A stretch of 64,000 nucleotides of DNA from Phenylobacterium sp. GTDB taxonomy: Bacteria > Pseudomonadota > Alphaproteobacteria > Caulobacterales > Caulobacteraceae. A model generated the notes under the pieces. That model made no database searches, was not told the DNA's origin, and worked only from the letters and a program-made list of their open reading frames with translations. The DNA is taken from NCBI RefSeq assembly GCF_013911965.1, contig NZ_JACESE010000013.1:1-64000 (forward strand), given 5' to 3'. The position numbers were made by a program, and so were the translations under genes. Below are positions 9,777 through 17,474 of this stretch, one piece after another (the stretch's first letter is position 1; every line of letters starts with the position of its first letter).

Positions 9777-10094
9777 TCAGGAGGCGGAAGGCGGCGGCTC
9801 GCACGGTCCGGCGAAGCCAGGATCGATGACCAGCCAGGCGCCGTTGGCGCGCAGCGCCCGCGCGAGTCCCGGCTCCGCGCCCGGCGGGGCGGCGGTGATC
9901 ACGATGGAAGAAAGGGTTCCGACGCCGGCGACGTCGCCAGCCCTGTCGGCGGCGTCCAGCGACCGGGCGGCCGACCACCAGGGGGGAAAGAAGGCCGCCG
10001 CACGGTCGGGCGAACGCGGCTGGGCCCCGAGCACCACGGCGGGCGCGAGGCTGAACAGGCAGAGGGCGGCGGCGGGAAGCCAGGCGGACGCCAC
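9777..10094 (-). CDS. Small exported hypothetical protein
   Basis: 105 residues starting at GTG with a GAGGAG ribosome-binding site about nine bases upstream. An N-terminal hydrophobic stretch, LPAAALCLFSLAPAVVLGA, reads as a signal peptide with cleavage after AVVLGA. The mature part (about 80 residues) has a tryptophan pair (FFPPWW), a short predicted strand SSIVITA, an ALRANGAWLVIDPG segment and a single late cysteine in AGPCEPPP. I do not recognise the family with certainty. It ends 16 bp before the chemoreceptor start, so the two are probably co-transcribed and the protein could assist or modulate that receptor; this is inference from position only. Confidence 0.6.
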   Translation of the reverse strand: MASAWLPAAALCLFSLAPAVVLGAQPRSPDRAAAFFPPWWSAARSLDAADRAGDVAGVGTLSSIVITAAPPGAEPGLARALRANGAWLVIDPGFAGPCEPPPSAS

Positions 10095-10241
10095 GCGTCT
10101 TGCTCCTCAAATCGAGGAGAACACCGCTATACGGGCCGTCTTAACCAAAGCTCTACGGGAAGGGTGCGGGAAGGGGGGCGCGGCAAGACGCCGCACCTGG
10201 GCCGGCGGGGGGACGGCCTGCGCGGCCGTCCGCCAGGGGTG

Positions 10242-10293
10242 CAAAAGGACCCGAAGTCGCCGCGGGGTCCGAGCCGGCCGGCCCCGCGACTTC
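10242..10293 (-). terminator. Rho-independent terminator after the microprotein gene
   Basis: On the minus strand a stem of GAAGTCGC plus GGGG (bases 10282-10293) pairs with CCCC and GCGACTTC (10253-10267, with a three-base bulge). A short U-run, TTTT at 10243-10246, follows. It stands about 20 bases after the stop of the 22-codon gene and therefore probably ends that transcript. Confidence 0.6.
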
Positions 10294-10314
10294 ACCTTCG
10301 AGCGCTTCGATCCA

Positions 10315-10383
10315 TCAGAAGACGAAGGCGATGATGGCGCCCACGACGACGACGAGACCGACGATATAGATGATCTGGTTCAT
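10315..10383 (-). CDS. 22-residue single-span membrane microprotein
   Basis: An ATG preceded by GGAGAGAAGCC opens a 22-codon frame, MNQIIYIVGLVVVVGAIIAFVF, ended by TGA. (In two parts: MNQIIYIVGLVVVV and GAIIAFVF.) Nearly the whole peptide is one transmembrane helix. I recall very similar tiny proteins beginning MNQIIYIVG in Caulobacterales genomes, which supports a real conserved gene rather than a chance frame; this should be confirmed by search. It has its own terminator downstream and lies 81 bp after the ProP-like transporter. The function is unknown; a regulator or stabiliser of a membrane complex would be typical for such peptides. Confidence 0.7.
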   Translation of the reverse strand: MNQIIYIVGLVVVVGAIIAFVF

Positions 10384-10464
10384 GGCTTCTCTCCACGGTT
10401 TCAGTGTCCGCAGAGGGAACGCCACCCTCCCGCCCAGGTTCCGGCGGCGCGCCCGCCGAAGCGC

Positions 10465-11877
10465 TCACGCCGGGGCGCGGGCGGCGTCCTCCAGCCGGAG
10501 GCCGGCGAGTTCGGCCTCCGACTCCGGCGTGCCCGGCAGGTGGGTGCCGCGCAGCGAGGCGCCCGCCGTCTCGATGACGAAGAAGAGCGAGACGAGACCC
10601 ACCACGCAGGCGGCGATCATCAGATAGGCCGGCATCATCGGATCGCCGGTCCGGGTGATCAGCCAGGAGCTGGCCGCCGGCGCCGTCCCCCCGAACAGCG
10701 AGGTCGAGACGTTGTAGGCGATGGCGAGGCCTGCGAACCGCACATGGGTCGGCAGCATGGCGGGGAAGGTCGAGGAGATGGTCGCCAGCTGCGGCACGTA
10801 GAGCATGCCCAGCACCGCGAAGCCGACGATCGCGCCGACGAAGCCCGTGGCCATCAGGTGGTAGAGGGGCACGATGGCGATCACCAGCCCGATCAGAGAG
10901 AACCACCACATGGGCTTGCGCCCCACCTTGTCCGACAGCGCCCCGGCGAAGGGGACCAGCACCATCATGAACAGCATGCCGATGATCGGCACGATCAGCG
11001 CCTGTTCCGTCGAAAGCCCCAGCCGCGCCTGCAGATAGGTCGGCATGTAGGACAGCAGGGTGTAGTTCACGACGTTGAGCGCCACGACGAGGCCGCTCAT
11101 CACCAGCAGGGGCTTCCAGTACTTGGAGACCAGGTCGCGGAGTTCGGCCTTGCGGCTGGGCTCCTGCTCGCCGTGCGCCTCGATCTCGCGGAAGATGGGC
11201 GTGTCCTCGATCTTGGCCCGCATATAGACCCCGACCAGGCCGAGCGGCGCGGCCACCAGGAAGGGCAGGCGCCAGCCCCATTCGGCCATGGTCTCGGCCC
11301 CCAGCGCCAGGTCGAAGCCAAGCATCAGGAGCGCGCCGAGGGAGAAGCCCGCGAGCGTGCCGAACTCCAGGAAGCTGCCGCAGAAGCCCCGCGCCTTGTC
11401 CGGCGCATACTCGGCCATGAAGGTCGCCGCCCCGCCGTACTCGCCGCCGGTGGAGAAGCCCTGGACCATGCGCAGCACGATGAGCGCCGTGGGCGCCCAG
11501 AAGCCGATCGTGTCGTAGGAGGGGATCAGGCCCACGCAGAAGGTGGCCACCGACATCATGATGATGGTCAGGGCCAGCACCGTCTTGCGCCCCAGCCGGT
11601 CGCCCAGCGGGCCCCAGAAGAAGCCGCCCAGCGGGCGGATCAGGAAGGAGATGGCGAAGGTGGCCAGCGCAAAGAGCGTCGCCTGCGCCGTCTCGCCCGG
11701 GAACAGGGCCTGGGAGATGTAGGTCACCCCGTAGGCGTAGATGCCGTAGTCGAACCACTCCGTCGCATTCCCGATGGCCGAGGCGGCGATGGCCCGCTTC
11801 AGCACCCCCGGCGGCACGGCGGCGGTGGAGCCGGCCGGCACGTCCTCGCCGACCAGGTGATGCTCGTGATGGCTCAT
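10465..11877 (-). CDS. MFS metabolite:H+ symporter, ProP-like
   Basis: 470-residue major facilitator of the metabolite:proton symporter (MHS) family, which includes ProP (proline/betaine) and ShiA/KgtP-type carriers. Visible hallmarks are the N-terminal IGNATEWFDYGIYAY, the loop 2-3 motif GPLGDRLGRKTVL, the family signature RMVQGFSTGGEYGGAATFMAEYAP in helices 4-5, and the repeated loop 8-9 motif GALSDKVGRKPMW. Twelve helices fit the hydrophobicity. The N terminus is His-rich (MSHHEHHLV). GAGGAGG lies ten bases before the ATG. The substrate is not certain: osmolyte uptake is typical, but organic acids are equally possible. Confidence 0.88.
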   Translation of the reverse strand: MSHHEHHLVGEDVPAGSTAAVPPGVLKRAIAASAIGNATEWFDYGIYAYGVTYISQALFPGETAQATLFALATFAISFLIRPLGGFFWGPLGDRLGRKTVLALTIIMMSVATFCVGLIPSYDTIGFWAPTALIVLRMVQGFSTGGEYGGAATFMAEYAPDKARGFCGSFLEFGTLAGFSLGALLMLGFDLALGAETMAEWGWRLPFLVAAPLGLVGVYMRAKIEDTPIFREIEAHGEQEPSRKAELRDLVSKYWKPLLVMSGLVVALNVVNYTLLSYMPTYLQARLGLSTEQALIVPIIGMLFMMVLVPFAGALSDKVGRKPMWWFSLIGLVIAIVPLYHLMATGFVGAIVGFAVLGMLYVPQLATISSTFPAMLPTHVRFAGLAIAYNVSTSLFGGTAPAASSWLITRTGDPMMPAYLMIAACVVGLVSLFFVIETAGASLRGTHLPGTPESEAELAGLRLEDAARAPA

Positions 11878-12280
11878 GGGGTTGGTCCTCCTCGGGGATC
11901 GGCGGCGCCCCCGCGAGACCTTCGGCCACGCGACGGCGCCTGCAGAGGCGACAACCCGCGGCGGCGCCCCTCAGTTCTTCGTCTGCGTCTTGAGGATGAG
12001 AGGCATAACAGCCGCAGCACAGGCTTGGCCACCCCGCAGGGGGAAATGGGCTGGGCTTGAGTAGCGGCGCGACTGGTCCGCCCGGCCCCGCCAAGTGGCG
12101 ACAAACGACGCAGGGGAACGACTGGCGATGATCCGTCGCCGGTCCGTCAGGAACTCTCCGCAACCTCTCGGATCAGGGGCGCAGTCTGCCGCTCATCTTG
12201 GCTTGACGGGCCCGGCCGACATCCTGGCGTCTTGATGATCTGTCCGGCGCCGGCGCGCCGGCCGCCACAGGAGATCCGCC
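11878..12280. other. 403-bp intergenic region between divergent genes
   Basis: This stretch separates the divergent ProP-like symporter and MazG-like gene and must hold both promoters. It contains a perfect 14-base GC-only palindrome near 12246-12259 (GCCGGC GC GCCGGC) and TTGACG at 12203-12208, a possible -35 element for the plus-strand gene without a convincing -10 at 17 bases. I see no coding frame with good codon use, no RNA gene and no repeat shared with the rest of the window. Confidence 0.5.
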
Positions 12281-12616
12281 ATGGAGCTGGCCGAACTGTC
12301 CGACCGCGCCTGGACCCTGCGCCAACGCTACGCCGAACTGGAGATACGGCGCCACGGCCGCCCCTGGTCGCGCGAAGAGATCGCCCTCGGCTTCGTGGGC
12401 GACGTCGGCGACCTGATGAAGCTCGTCCAGGCCGCCGAAGGCGTGCGGGCCATCCCGGACGCCCGCGCCAGGCTCGAGCACGAACTCGCCGACTGCCTGT
12501 GGAGCGTCCTCGTCCTGGCGCGCCTCTACGAGGTCGACCTGGAGGGGGCCTTCGATCGCACCATGGCCGAGCTCGACGCAGCGATCGCCACGCGGCTTCG
12601 AGACCCCGGGTCATGA
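12281..12616 (+). CDS. MazG-like nucleotide pyrophosphohydrolase
   Basis: 111-residue all-alpha protein of the MazG/dUTPase-like superfamily. It carries an acidic metal-binding pattern close to the consensus ExxE..ExxD: GDVGDLMKLVQ in the first part and HELADCLWSVLVLARLY in the second, where the Glu and Asp should bind magnesium. The first helix has a degenerate EExxE (GFVGDVGD), so activity is less certain than in classical MazG. A GGAGAT ribosome-binding site lies seven bases before the ATG. It could hydrolyse non-canonical NTPs. It is followed after 35 bp by the opposing tRNA-Ala gene. Confidence 0.72.
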   Translation: MELAELSDRAWTLRQRYAELEIRRHGRPWSREEIALGFVGDVGDLMKLVQAAEGVRAIPDARARLEHELADCLWSVLVLARLYEVDLEGAFDRTMAELDAAIATRLRDPGS

Positions 12617-12650
12617 ACCCGGCCGACAGAGGTCGATGCGATGAGAATCC

Positions 12651-12726
12651 TGGTGGAGCCGAGGGGAGTCGAACCCCTGACCTCCTCATTGCGAACGAGG
12701 CGCTCTACCAACTGAGCTACGGCCCC
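12651..12726 (-). tRNA. tRNA-Ala (anticodon CGC), CCA encoded
   Basis: Complete 76-base cloverleaf on the minus strand. The acceptor arm GGGGCCG pairs with CGGCTCC and includes the G3-U70 wobble pair that identifies alanine tRNAs. The anticodon stem is CCTCG/TGAGG with loop TTCGCAA, giving anticodon CGC for codon GCG. The T arm has GGTTCGACTCC and the D arm GTAGCTCAGTTGGTAGAGC. The 3' CCA is encoded in the DNA. GCG is among the common alanine codons of this GC-rich genome. Confidence 0.96.
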
Positions 12727-12876
12727 AGGAAGGCGCGGAGTTAGGCGGGCGGCGGTGTTCTGTCAAGCGCGCGCGAGGGCGCAGCCGGGAGGTCCGCGGC
12801 GGCGGCGCGACCTCCCCGTCCTTGTCAGGAGGCGTCCGGCCCCGGTAGAACCGGCGCAACACGGACACGGGACGCC

Positions 12877-13191
12877 ATGATCGCCATCATCCAGTTCATC
12901 TTCTTCATCATCGGGGCTCTGATCGAGCTTCTGATCTGGGCGATCATCATCAACGCCATCCTGTCGTGGCTGGTCGCCTTCGACGTCATCAACCTGCGCA
13001 ACCCCTTCGTCTACAACGTCGCCAACTTCCTGGACCGGGTGACCGCGCCGATCATGCGGCCGGTGCAGCGCATCATCCCGACCCTGGGCGGCGTCGACAT
13101 CAGCCCGATCATCGTCATCCTCATCCTGATGGGTCTGCAGCGCTTCCTGCTGCCAGCCCTGCAGGGCGCGCTGATCGGCGCCTTCATCTAG
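12877..13191 (+). CDS. YggT-family membrane protein
   Basis: 104-residue inner-membrane protein with one YggT domain: an N-terminal helix rich in Ile and Phe, the conserved INAILSWLVAFDVINLRNPFV segment (given here as INAILSWLV and INLRNPFV), the amphipathic FLDRVTAPIMRPVQRIIP stretch and a second helix IIVILILMGLQRFLL. YggT proteins are linked to osmotic tolerance, cofactor assembly and, in cyanobacteria and plastids (CCB3), cytochrome biogenesis; the role here is unknown. The next gene, DUF167, starts 11 bp after the stop. YggT-DUF167 (YggU) pairing is a widespread arrangement, which supports both calls. Confidence 0.9.
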   Translation: MIAIIQFIFFIIGALIELLIWAIIINAILSWLVAFDVINLRNPFVYNVANFLDRVTAPIMRPVQRIIPTLGGVDISPIIVILILMGLQRFLLPALQGALIGAFI

Positions 13192-13201
13192 GGCTTCGCC
13201 G

Positions 13202-13480
13202 GTGCGGCTGGCCGTGCGCCTGACGCCCAAGGGCGGGCGCGACGCGGCCGAGGGCTGGGCGGCCGACGGCGAAGGCCGGCCCTACGTCAAGGTGCGCGTT
13301 TCGGCCCCGCCCGTGGACGGGGCGGCCAACGCCGCCCTGATCTCTTTCCTGGCCAAGACGTTGAAGCGTCCGCGCGCGTCGGTCCGTATCGTCTCGGGCG
13401 AGACGTCGCGCCTGAAGATGATCGAGATCGAGGACCTTTCCGATGAAGCGCTCGCTGCGGCCTTCGGCCCCCGCCCCTAA
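13202..13480 (+). CDS. DUF167 (YggU) family protein
   Basis: 92-residue small cytosolic protein with the DUF167 core: VRLTPKGGRDA, then VKVRVSAPPVDGAANAALISFLAK and the positively charged VRIVSGETSRLKMIEI. The fold is known from structures of E. coli YggU, but the function is not. It starts with GTG 11 bp after yggT. Its 3' end overlaps the start of the lipocalin gene by 38 bases in another frame, which suggests translational coupling in one transcript running from yggT. Confidence 0.88.
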   Translation: MRLAVRLTPKGGRDAAEGWAADGEGRPYVKVRVSAPPVDGAANAALISFLAKTLKRPRASVRIVSGETSRLKMIEIEDLSDEALAAAFGPRP

Positions 13481-14054
13481 GCGTCCGTCCGCCGCCCTGG
13501 CCGCGGTCTTGCTGCCGGCCGTCCTGCTGGCCGCCTGCGTCGCCGGCCCCTCCGGCAACAGCGACGTGCCCGAGCCCGCCCGGCCCGTGGACCTCACGAG
13601 CTATATGGGCCTGTGGTACGAGCAGGCGCGCTATGAAACCTCCTTTGAGGAAGGCTGCGAAGGCGTCACCGCCGAATACGCTCTGAAGCCCGGCGGCGAG
13701 GAGGTCTCGGTGACCAACACCTGCCGGCAGGGCTCGGTCGACGGGCCGGTGGAGGTCTCCGAAGGTCGGGCCGTCCCGGCCGGCGATCCGATGGGGGCCA
13801 AGTTCAAGGTCACCTTCTTCGGCCCGGCCCTCTTCACCAACTATTGGGTCCTCGACCACGGCGAGGCCTATGAGTGGTCCATCGTCGGCGAGGGGTGGGG
13901 GCGCTTCCTGTGGATCCTGACCCGCGACGCCACGATCTCGCCCGCCGTCTATGACAGCCTGACGGCGCGGGCGGCCGAACTCGGCTATGACGTCTCGATG
14001 CTGCGGCGGACGCAGCAGCCGCCGGGCCCGCCGCCGGCCGCGCAGGAGAACTGA
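13443..14054 (+). CDS. Lipocalin (Blc-like) lipoprotein
   Basis: 203-residue outer-membrane-type lipocalin. The N terminus is basic then hydrophobic with lipobox LLAAC, so lipidation at that cysteine is expected. The mature protein carries the lipocalin signature GLWYEQARY, followed by the strand pattern CEGVTAEYALK, VEVSEGRAV, KFKVTFFGP and NYWVLDHGEAYEWSIVG, ending with the conserved LWILTRDATISP. Blc-type lipocalins bind fatty acids or lysophospholipids and are thought to help maintain the envelope. The start overlaps DUF167 by 38 bp, and a DUF2939 lipoprotein starts two bases after the stop, so these form one operon. Confidence 0.9.
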   Translation: MKRSLRPSAPAPKRPSAALAAVLLPAVLLAACVAGPSGNSDVPEPARPVDLTSYMGLWYEQARYETSFEEGCEGVTAEYALKPGGEEVSVTNTCRQGSVDGPVEVSEGRAVPAGDPMGAKFKVTFFGPALFTNYWVLDHGEAYEWSIVGEGWGRFLWILTRDATISPAVYDSLTARAAELGYDVSMLRRTQQPPGPPPAAQEN

Positions 14055-14056
14055 CC

Positions 14057-14569
14057 ATGATGAAAGCCCTCCGTCTGGCGAGCCTCGGGGCCCTGGCGTT
14101 CGCCCTGACCGCCTGCGCCGGCGCCCAGCGCCTGGACGCCGCCGGCGACGTACACGAGCTGCTGGTGGCCATCCGCGACGGCGACCAGGCGGCCTTCGAC
14201 GCCCATGTCGACCGCGCCGCCCTCCGCCGCCAGATCGAGGCCCGCCTGGCCCAGGAGGTGGAGGAGGCGCCGGTGGACTCCAACGTCCGCGCGCTCGGCG
14301 CCCTGCTGGGGCCGGCCATCGCCAAGGCCGCCAGCGAGCAGCTCGTCCAGCCCGACGTCTTCCGCGGCGTGGCCGAATATTACGGCTATGACCGCAGCCA
14401 GCCCCTGCCCAACCGGGTCGCCATCGCCGGCTCGCTCAAGGCCCTCGAGGACGGCCGCGTCTGCGCCACCCGGGACAAGGACGGCCCCTGCCTGCTGGTC
14501 TTCACCGAGGAGGAGGGCGTCTGGCGCCTGACCGGTTTCGAAGGCGACGTGGGCATGCTTCGGCGCTAG
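14057..14569 (+). CDS. DUF2939 lipoprotein
   Basis: 170-residue predicted lipoprotein: signal peptide LASLGALAFALTAC with a lipobox ending at the cysteine. The mature part matches the DUF2939 pattern, in which a short helical region (VHELLVAIRDGDQAAFDAHVD) resembles a small-protein cap and is followed by a long amphipathic region with ALLGPAIAKAASEQL, and a late strand segment VFTEEEGVWRLTGFE. The function is unknown. The start codon lies two bases after the lipocalin stop, so the two proteins are probably made together and could share an envelope role. Confidence 0.78.
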   Translation: MMKALRLASLGALAFALTACAGAQRLDAAGDVHELLVAIRDGDQAAFDAHVDRAALRRQIEARLAQEVEEAPVDSNVRALGALLGPAIAKAASEQLVQPDVFRGVAEYYGYDRSQPLPNRVAIAGSLKALEDGRVCATRDKDGPCLLVFTEEEGVWRLTGFEGDVGMLRR

Positions 14570-14595
14570 TCTTCCCGCCCGACAGGGAGGGGCCC

Positions 14596-15378
14596 ATGGG
14601 TGATCTGTCGAACTACGCCTGCTCGGACTTCTCGGACGGGCGCTGGACCCGGCCGGTCTATCGCCGCGGTCAAGGCCCTGCCGTCATCGTCATCCACGAG
14701 TTGCCCGGCCTGCACCCGCTGGTGGTCGACTTCGCCGACCGGATCGTCGCCGCGGGAATGAGCGCCTGGTGCCCCAGCCTGTTCGGCGAGCCGGGCAGGC
14801 CGGTCGGCCGCGGCTACATGCTCGGCGAGGCGCTGAAGGCCATCTGCATCCGCCGAGAGTTCCATGTCTGGGCGAAGGACGCCTCGAGCCCCATCGTCGA
14901 CTGGCTCCGCGCGCTCGCCCGCCAGGCCCATGCCGAATGCGGCGGCCAGGGCGTCGGCGCGGTCGGCATGTGCTTCACCGGCGGCTTTGCGCTGGCCATG
15001 ATGACCGAGCCCGCCGTCGTGGCGCCGGTGGTGGCCCAGCCGTCCCTGCCGCTCATCGCCGGCTCGAAGGCGCGGGCGGCTTCGATCGGGGCGAGCCCGC
15101 AGGAGATCGCCTGCGCCAGGGCGCGGTTCGAGGACGAGGACCTCTCGATGATCGGCCTGCGCTTCAAATCCGACAAACTGGTGGGCGACGCCCGCTTCGA
15201 CCGCTACCGCGCCGAGTTCGGCGCGCGCTTCGAGGCGATCGAGTTCGAGGACGCCGACGCCGCGCCCGCCGACGTGCCGCCTCACTCCACCCTGACCCTC
15301 CATCTGCGCGCCGACGGCCCGACTGCCGAGGCGGCCGACAGGGTGATCGCCTTCTTCCGCCGGCGCACGGGCGCCTGA
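14596..15378 (+). CDS. Dienelactone hydrolase family protein
   Basis: 260-residue alpha/beta hydrolase of the dienelactone hydrolase family. The nucleophile elbow is G-M-C-F-T-G (GAVGMCFTGGFAL), with the cysteine nucleophile typical of the family, preceded by VIVIHELPGLHP, where Glu normally interacts with the resting cysteine. A late histidine in PHSTLTLHLRADG could complete the triad. True dienelactone hydrolases act in chlorocatechol breakdown, but most chromosomal homologues have unknown carboxylic-ester substrates, and no such pathway is seen here. GGGAGGGGCCC precedes the ATG. It stands 26 bp after the DUF2939 gene and may end that operon. Confidence 0.85.
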   Translation: MGDLSNYACSDFSDGRWTRPVYRRGQGPAVIVIHELPGLHPLVVDFADRIVAAGMSAWCPSLFGEPGRPVGRGYMLGEALKAICIRREFHVWAKDASSPIVDWLRALARQAHAECGGQGVGAVGMCFTGGFALAMMTEPAVVAPVVAQPSLPLIAGSKARAASIGASPQEIACARARFEDEDLSMIGLRFKSDKLVGDARFDRYRAEFGARFEAIEFEDADAAPADVPPHSTLTLHLRADGPTAEAADRVIAFFRRRTGA

Positions 15379-15513
15379 GCCGGAACCGCGCCGCCCTTCC
15401 GGCGCGTTGGAGGCGGGCCTGGACTTGCGGCGGCCGCGCCCCTAGAAGCGCGCCCTTCCCCTGCCCGGGCGTTCGAACCGCCGGCCAGGCCCGAACCAGA
15501 TGAGCGACCCGTC

Positions 15514-15966
15514 ATGACACGCAGACCCCCGATTTCCCGCGGCGCCGGCCGTCCGGCGCAGAAGGGCCCCAGCCAGCGCCAGCTGCGCGCCGGCGAACTG
15601 GTGCGCCACGCCCTGGTGGAGATCCTGCGCGAGGAGGAGCTGGACGACCCGGCCCTCTACGGCGTGCCGGTGACCATCACCGAGGTGCGCGTCAGCCCCG
15701 ACCTCAGCCACGCCACCTGCTTCATCCAGCCGCTGGGCGGCGAGAACGCCGAGGCGGTGACCGCGGCCATGAACCGCGCCTCGCGCTTCCTGCGCGGCAA
15801 GCTCGGCCGGATGATCGACCTGCGCGTGACGCCGGACCTGAAGTTCCGCCACGACGAGACCTTCGACGCCGCCGAGAAGATGAACCGCCTGTTCGACGAC
15901 CCCAAGGTCCGCCAGGACCTCGACCGGCCGGACGGCGACGCCCCCGACTCCGGCGACGAGGACTGA
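15514..15966 (+). CDS. rbfA: Ribosome-binding factor A
   Basis: 30S maturation factor of 150 residues with a type II KH fold. Visible family features are the N-terminal SQRQLRAGELVRHALVEIL, the strand VTITEVRVSPDLSHATCFI and the late FLRGKLGRMIDLRVTPDLKFRHDET. RbfA binds near helix 1 of 16S rRNA and is important for growth in the cold. It is the first gene of rbfA-truB-rpsO, a classical arrangement that usually follows infB; infB is absent here, the upstream neighbour being the dienelactone hydrolase. An acidic C-terminal tail (DSGDED) ends three bases before truB. Confidence 0.96.
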   Translation: MTRRPPISRGAGRPAQKGPSQRQLRAGELVRHALVEILREEELDDPALYGVPVTITEVRVSPDLSHATCFIQPLGGENAEAVTAAMNRASRFLRGKLGRMIDLRVTPDLKFRHDETFDAAEKMNRLFDDPKVRQDLDRPDGDAPDSGDED

Positions 15967-15969
15967 CCC

Positions 15970-16902
15970 GTGGGTCGGCGGCGCAAGGGCGAGGCGGTGT
16001 CCGGATGGATCTGCCTGGACAAGCCCTATGACCTGACCTCCACCCAGGCCGTCAGCCGGGTGCGCAGGATCTTCAACGCCCAGAAGGCGGGCCACGCCGG
16101 CACGCTCGACCCCCTGGCCACCGGCGTCCTGCCCATCGCATTGGGCGAGGCGACCAAGACGGTCGCCTTCATGGTCGACGCCGACAAGTCCTACAGGTTC
16201 ACCATCGCCTGGGGGACCTCGACCACCACCCTCGACCGCGAGGGCGAGGTGACCGGCCGCTCCGACGTGCGCCCGACGCCCGACCAGGTGAAGGCGGTGC
16301 TCCACGAGTTCGAGGGCGAGGTGATGCAGGTCCCGCCCGCCTACTCGGCCATCAAGGTGGACGGCGAGCGCGCCTACGACCTGGCCCGCGCCGGCGAGGC
16401 GGTGGAGCTTTCCGCCCGCCCCGTCCTGATCCACGGCCTGGCGGTGGGCGAGGCCCCCGACGCCGACCACGTCGAAATCCACATGGACTGCGGCAAGGGC
16501 GCCTATGTGCGCGCCGTCGTCCGCGACCTGGCCGCCCGGCTCGGCGCCGAGGCCCACGTCAGCGAGCTTCGCCGCACGCGCGTGGGGCCGTTCACCGAAG
16601 CCTCGGCGATCGGACTGGATTTGCTGGAGGATTTGGGGCATAAGGCCCGCCAGTCGGAGGCCCTGCTTCCGGTCGAGACCGCGCTGGACGACATCCCGGC
16701 GCTGGCCGTGACCGACGAAGACGCCTTCCGGCTCAAGCAGGGACGGTCGATCGTTCTCGTTCCCCGACAGGTCGAAAGCTTGAGAGCCGGGCTCGCGCCG
16801 GGCTCTCGAACCGTTTCGGCCATGTGCGGCGGCGTGATGGTGGCCCTCTGCGAGATGCGCGCCGGCAGGCTCGAGCCGTCGCGGGTCTTTCACCTCGACT
16901 AG
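15970..16902 (+). CDS. truB: tRNA pseudouridine(55) synthase
   Basis: Makes pseudouridine 55 in the T loop of tRNAs. The 310 residues carry [19 protein letters not shown], the catalytic motif [19 protein letters not shown] with the nucleophilic Asp, and later [16 protein letters not shown] and [19 protein letters not shown]. The C-terminal part (about 235-300) has a PUA-like region. The likely start is GTG three bases after rbfA, which implies coupled translation; the ATG-less N terminus [12 protein letters not shown] is typical of alphaproteobacterial TruB. rpsO follows after 15 bp. Confidence 0.96.
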   Translation: MGRRRKGEAVSGWICLDKPYDLTSTQAVSRVRRIFNAQKAGHAGTLDPLATGVLPIALGEATKTVAFMVDADKSYRFTIAWGTSTTTLDREGEVTGRSDVRPTPDQVKAVLHEFEGEVMQVPPAYSAIKVDGERAYDLARAGEAVELSARPVLIHGLAVGEAPDADHVEIHMDCGKGAYVRAVVRDLAARLGAEAHVSELRRTRVGPFTEASAIGLDLLEDLGHKARQSEALLPVETALDDIPALAVTDEDAFRLKQGRSIVLVPRQVESLRAGLAPGSRTVSAMCGGVMVALCEMRAGRLEPSRVFHLD

Positions 16903-16917
16903 AGCGGAGACAACCCG

Positions 16918-17187
16918 ATGTCGATCACGGCCGACCGCAAGGCGGAAATCATCAAGTCGCACGCCCGTGGCGAAGGCGACACCGGAAGCGCCGAAGTGCA
17001 GGTGGCGATCCTGACCGAACGGATCATCAACCTCACCGAGCACTTCAAGACGCACAAGAAGGACAACCACTCGCGCCGGGGCCTGCTCAAGCTCGTCTCC
17101 CAGCGCCGGTCGCTCCTCGACCACCTGAAGAAGTCCGACCAGGGCCGCTATCAGGCGCTCATCGAGGTCCTCGGCCTGCGCCGCTAA
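16918..17187 (+). CDS. rpsO: 30S ribosomal protein S15
   Basis: 89-residue primary 16S rRNA-binding protein. The sequence shows the S15 signature throughout: [24 protein letters not shown], here split as [14 protein letters not shown] and [13 protein letters not shown], then [19 protein letters not shown] and [14 protein letters not shown]. It is followed by a hairpin terminator at 17201 and then pnp, the rpsO-pnp order found across many bacteria. In E. coli S15 represses its own translation through an mRNA pseudoknot; I do not see enough sequence upstream to judge that here. Confidence 0.98.
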   Translation: MSITADRKAEIIKSHARGEGDTGSAEVQVAILTERIINLTEHFKTHKKDNHSRRGLLKLVSQRRSLLDHLKKSDQGRYQALIEVLGLRR

Positions 17188-17200
17188 GGGCCTTCATCCC

Positions 17201-17226
17201 CGCCCCCGCCTTGCGCGGGGGCGTTG
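17201..17226 (+). terminator. Hairpin after rpsO
   Basis: A perfect nine-base stem CGCCCCCGC/GCGGGGGCG with a five-base loop, followed only by TTGCAT, so the U-tract is weak. In E. coli the corresponding rpsO terminator is leaky and lets transcription continue into pnp; the weak tail would fit the same behaviour here. Confidence 0.6.
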
Positions 17227-17371
17227 CATATGGGGCCCTGGCTCTTAAGGTCCCCGTTGCGCCGCCCCGTGCGGCGCGCCATCTAACGATCGCCGCCCGT
17301 CCGAAACAGGCCGAGACGGGCAAGACGGCGGTCCGGGGCGCTCGCCCCAAGACGTACGCCGAGGGTTCAGA

Positions 17372-17411
17372 CGAAATCCTCGATCCGCCTGTTCACCTGG
17401 AGAGGATTTCG
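17372..17411 (+). promoter_or_regulatory. pnp leader stem-loop
   Basis: A perfect ten-base inverted repeat, CGAAATCCTC (17372-17381) and GAGGATTTCG (17402-17411), with a 20-base loop, stands about 63 bases before the pnp ATG. In E. coli a leader duplex cut by RNase III lets PNPase degrade its own message. The position and perfection suggest a comparable autoregulatory element, but this is inference. Confidence 0.55.
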
Positions 17412-17474
17412 GAAGTCCGACGCCCTGTCCGCCCCCGCGAGGAATTCGCCCGCGGGATCTGAAAGAAGAAAATC

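Noticed and set aside
10292-12163. 623-codon minus-strand frame over the ProP-like gene
   Set aside because: A shadow frame rich in Arg, Gly and Asp; the symporter in the other frame has all MHS signatures and a ribosome-binding site.
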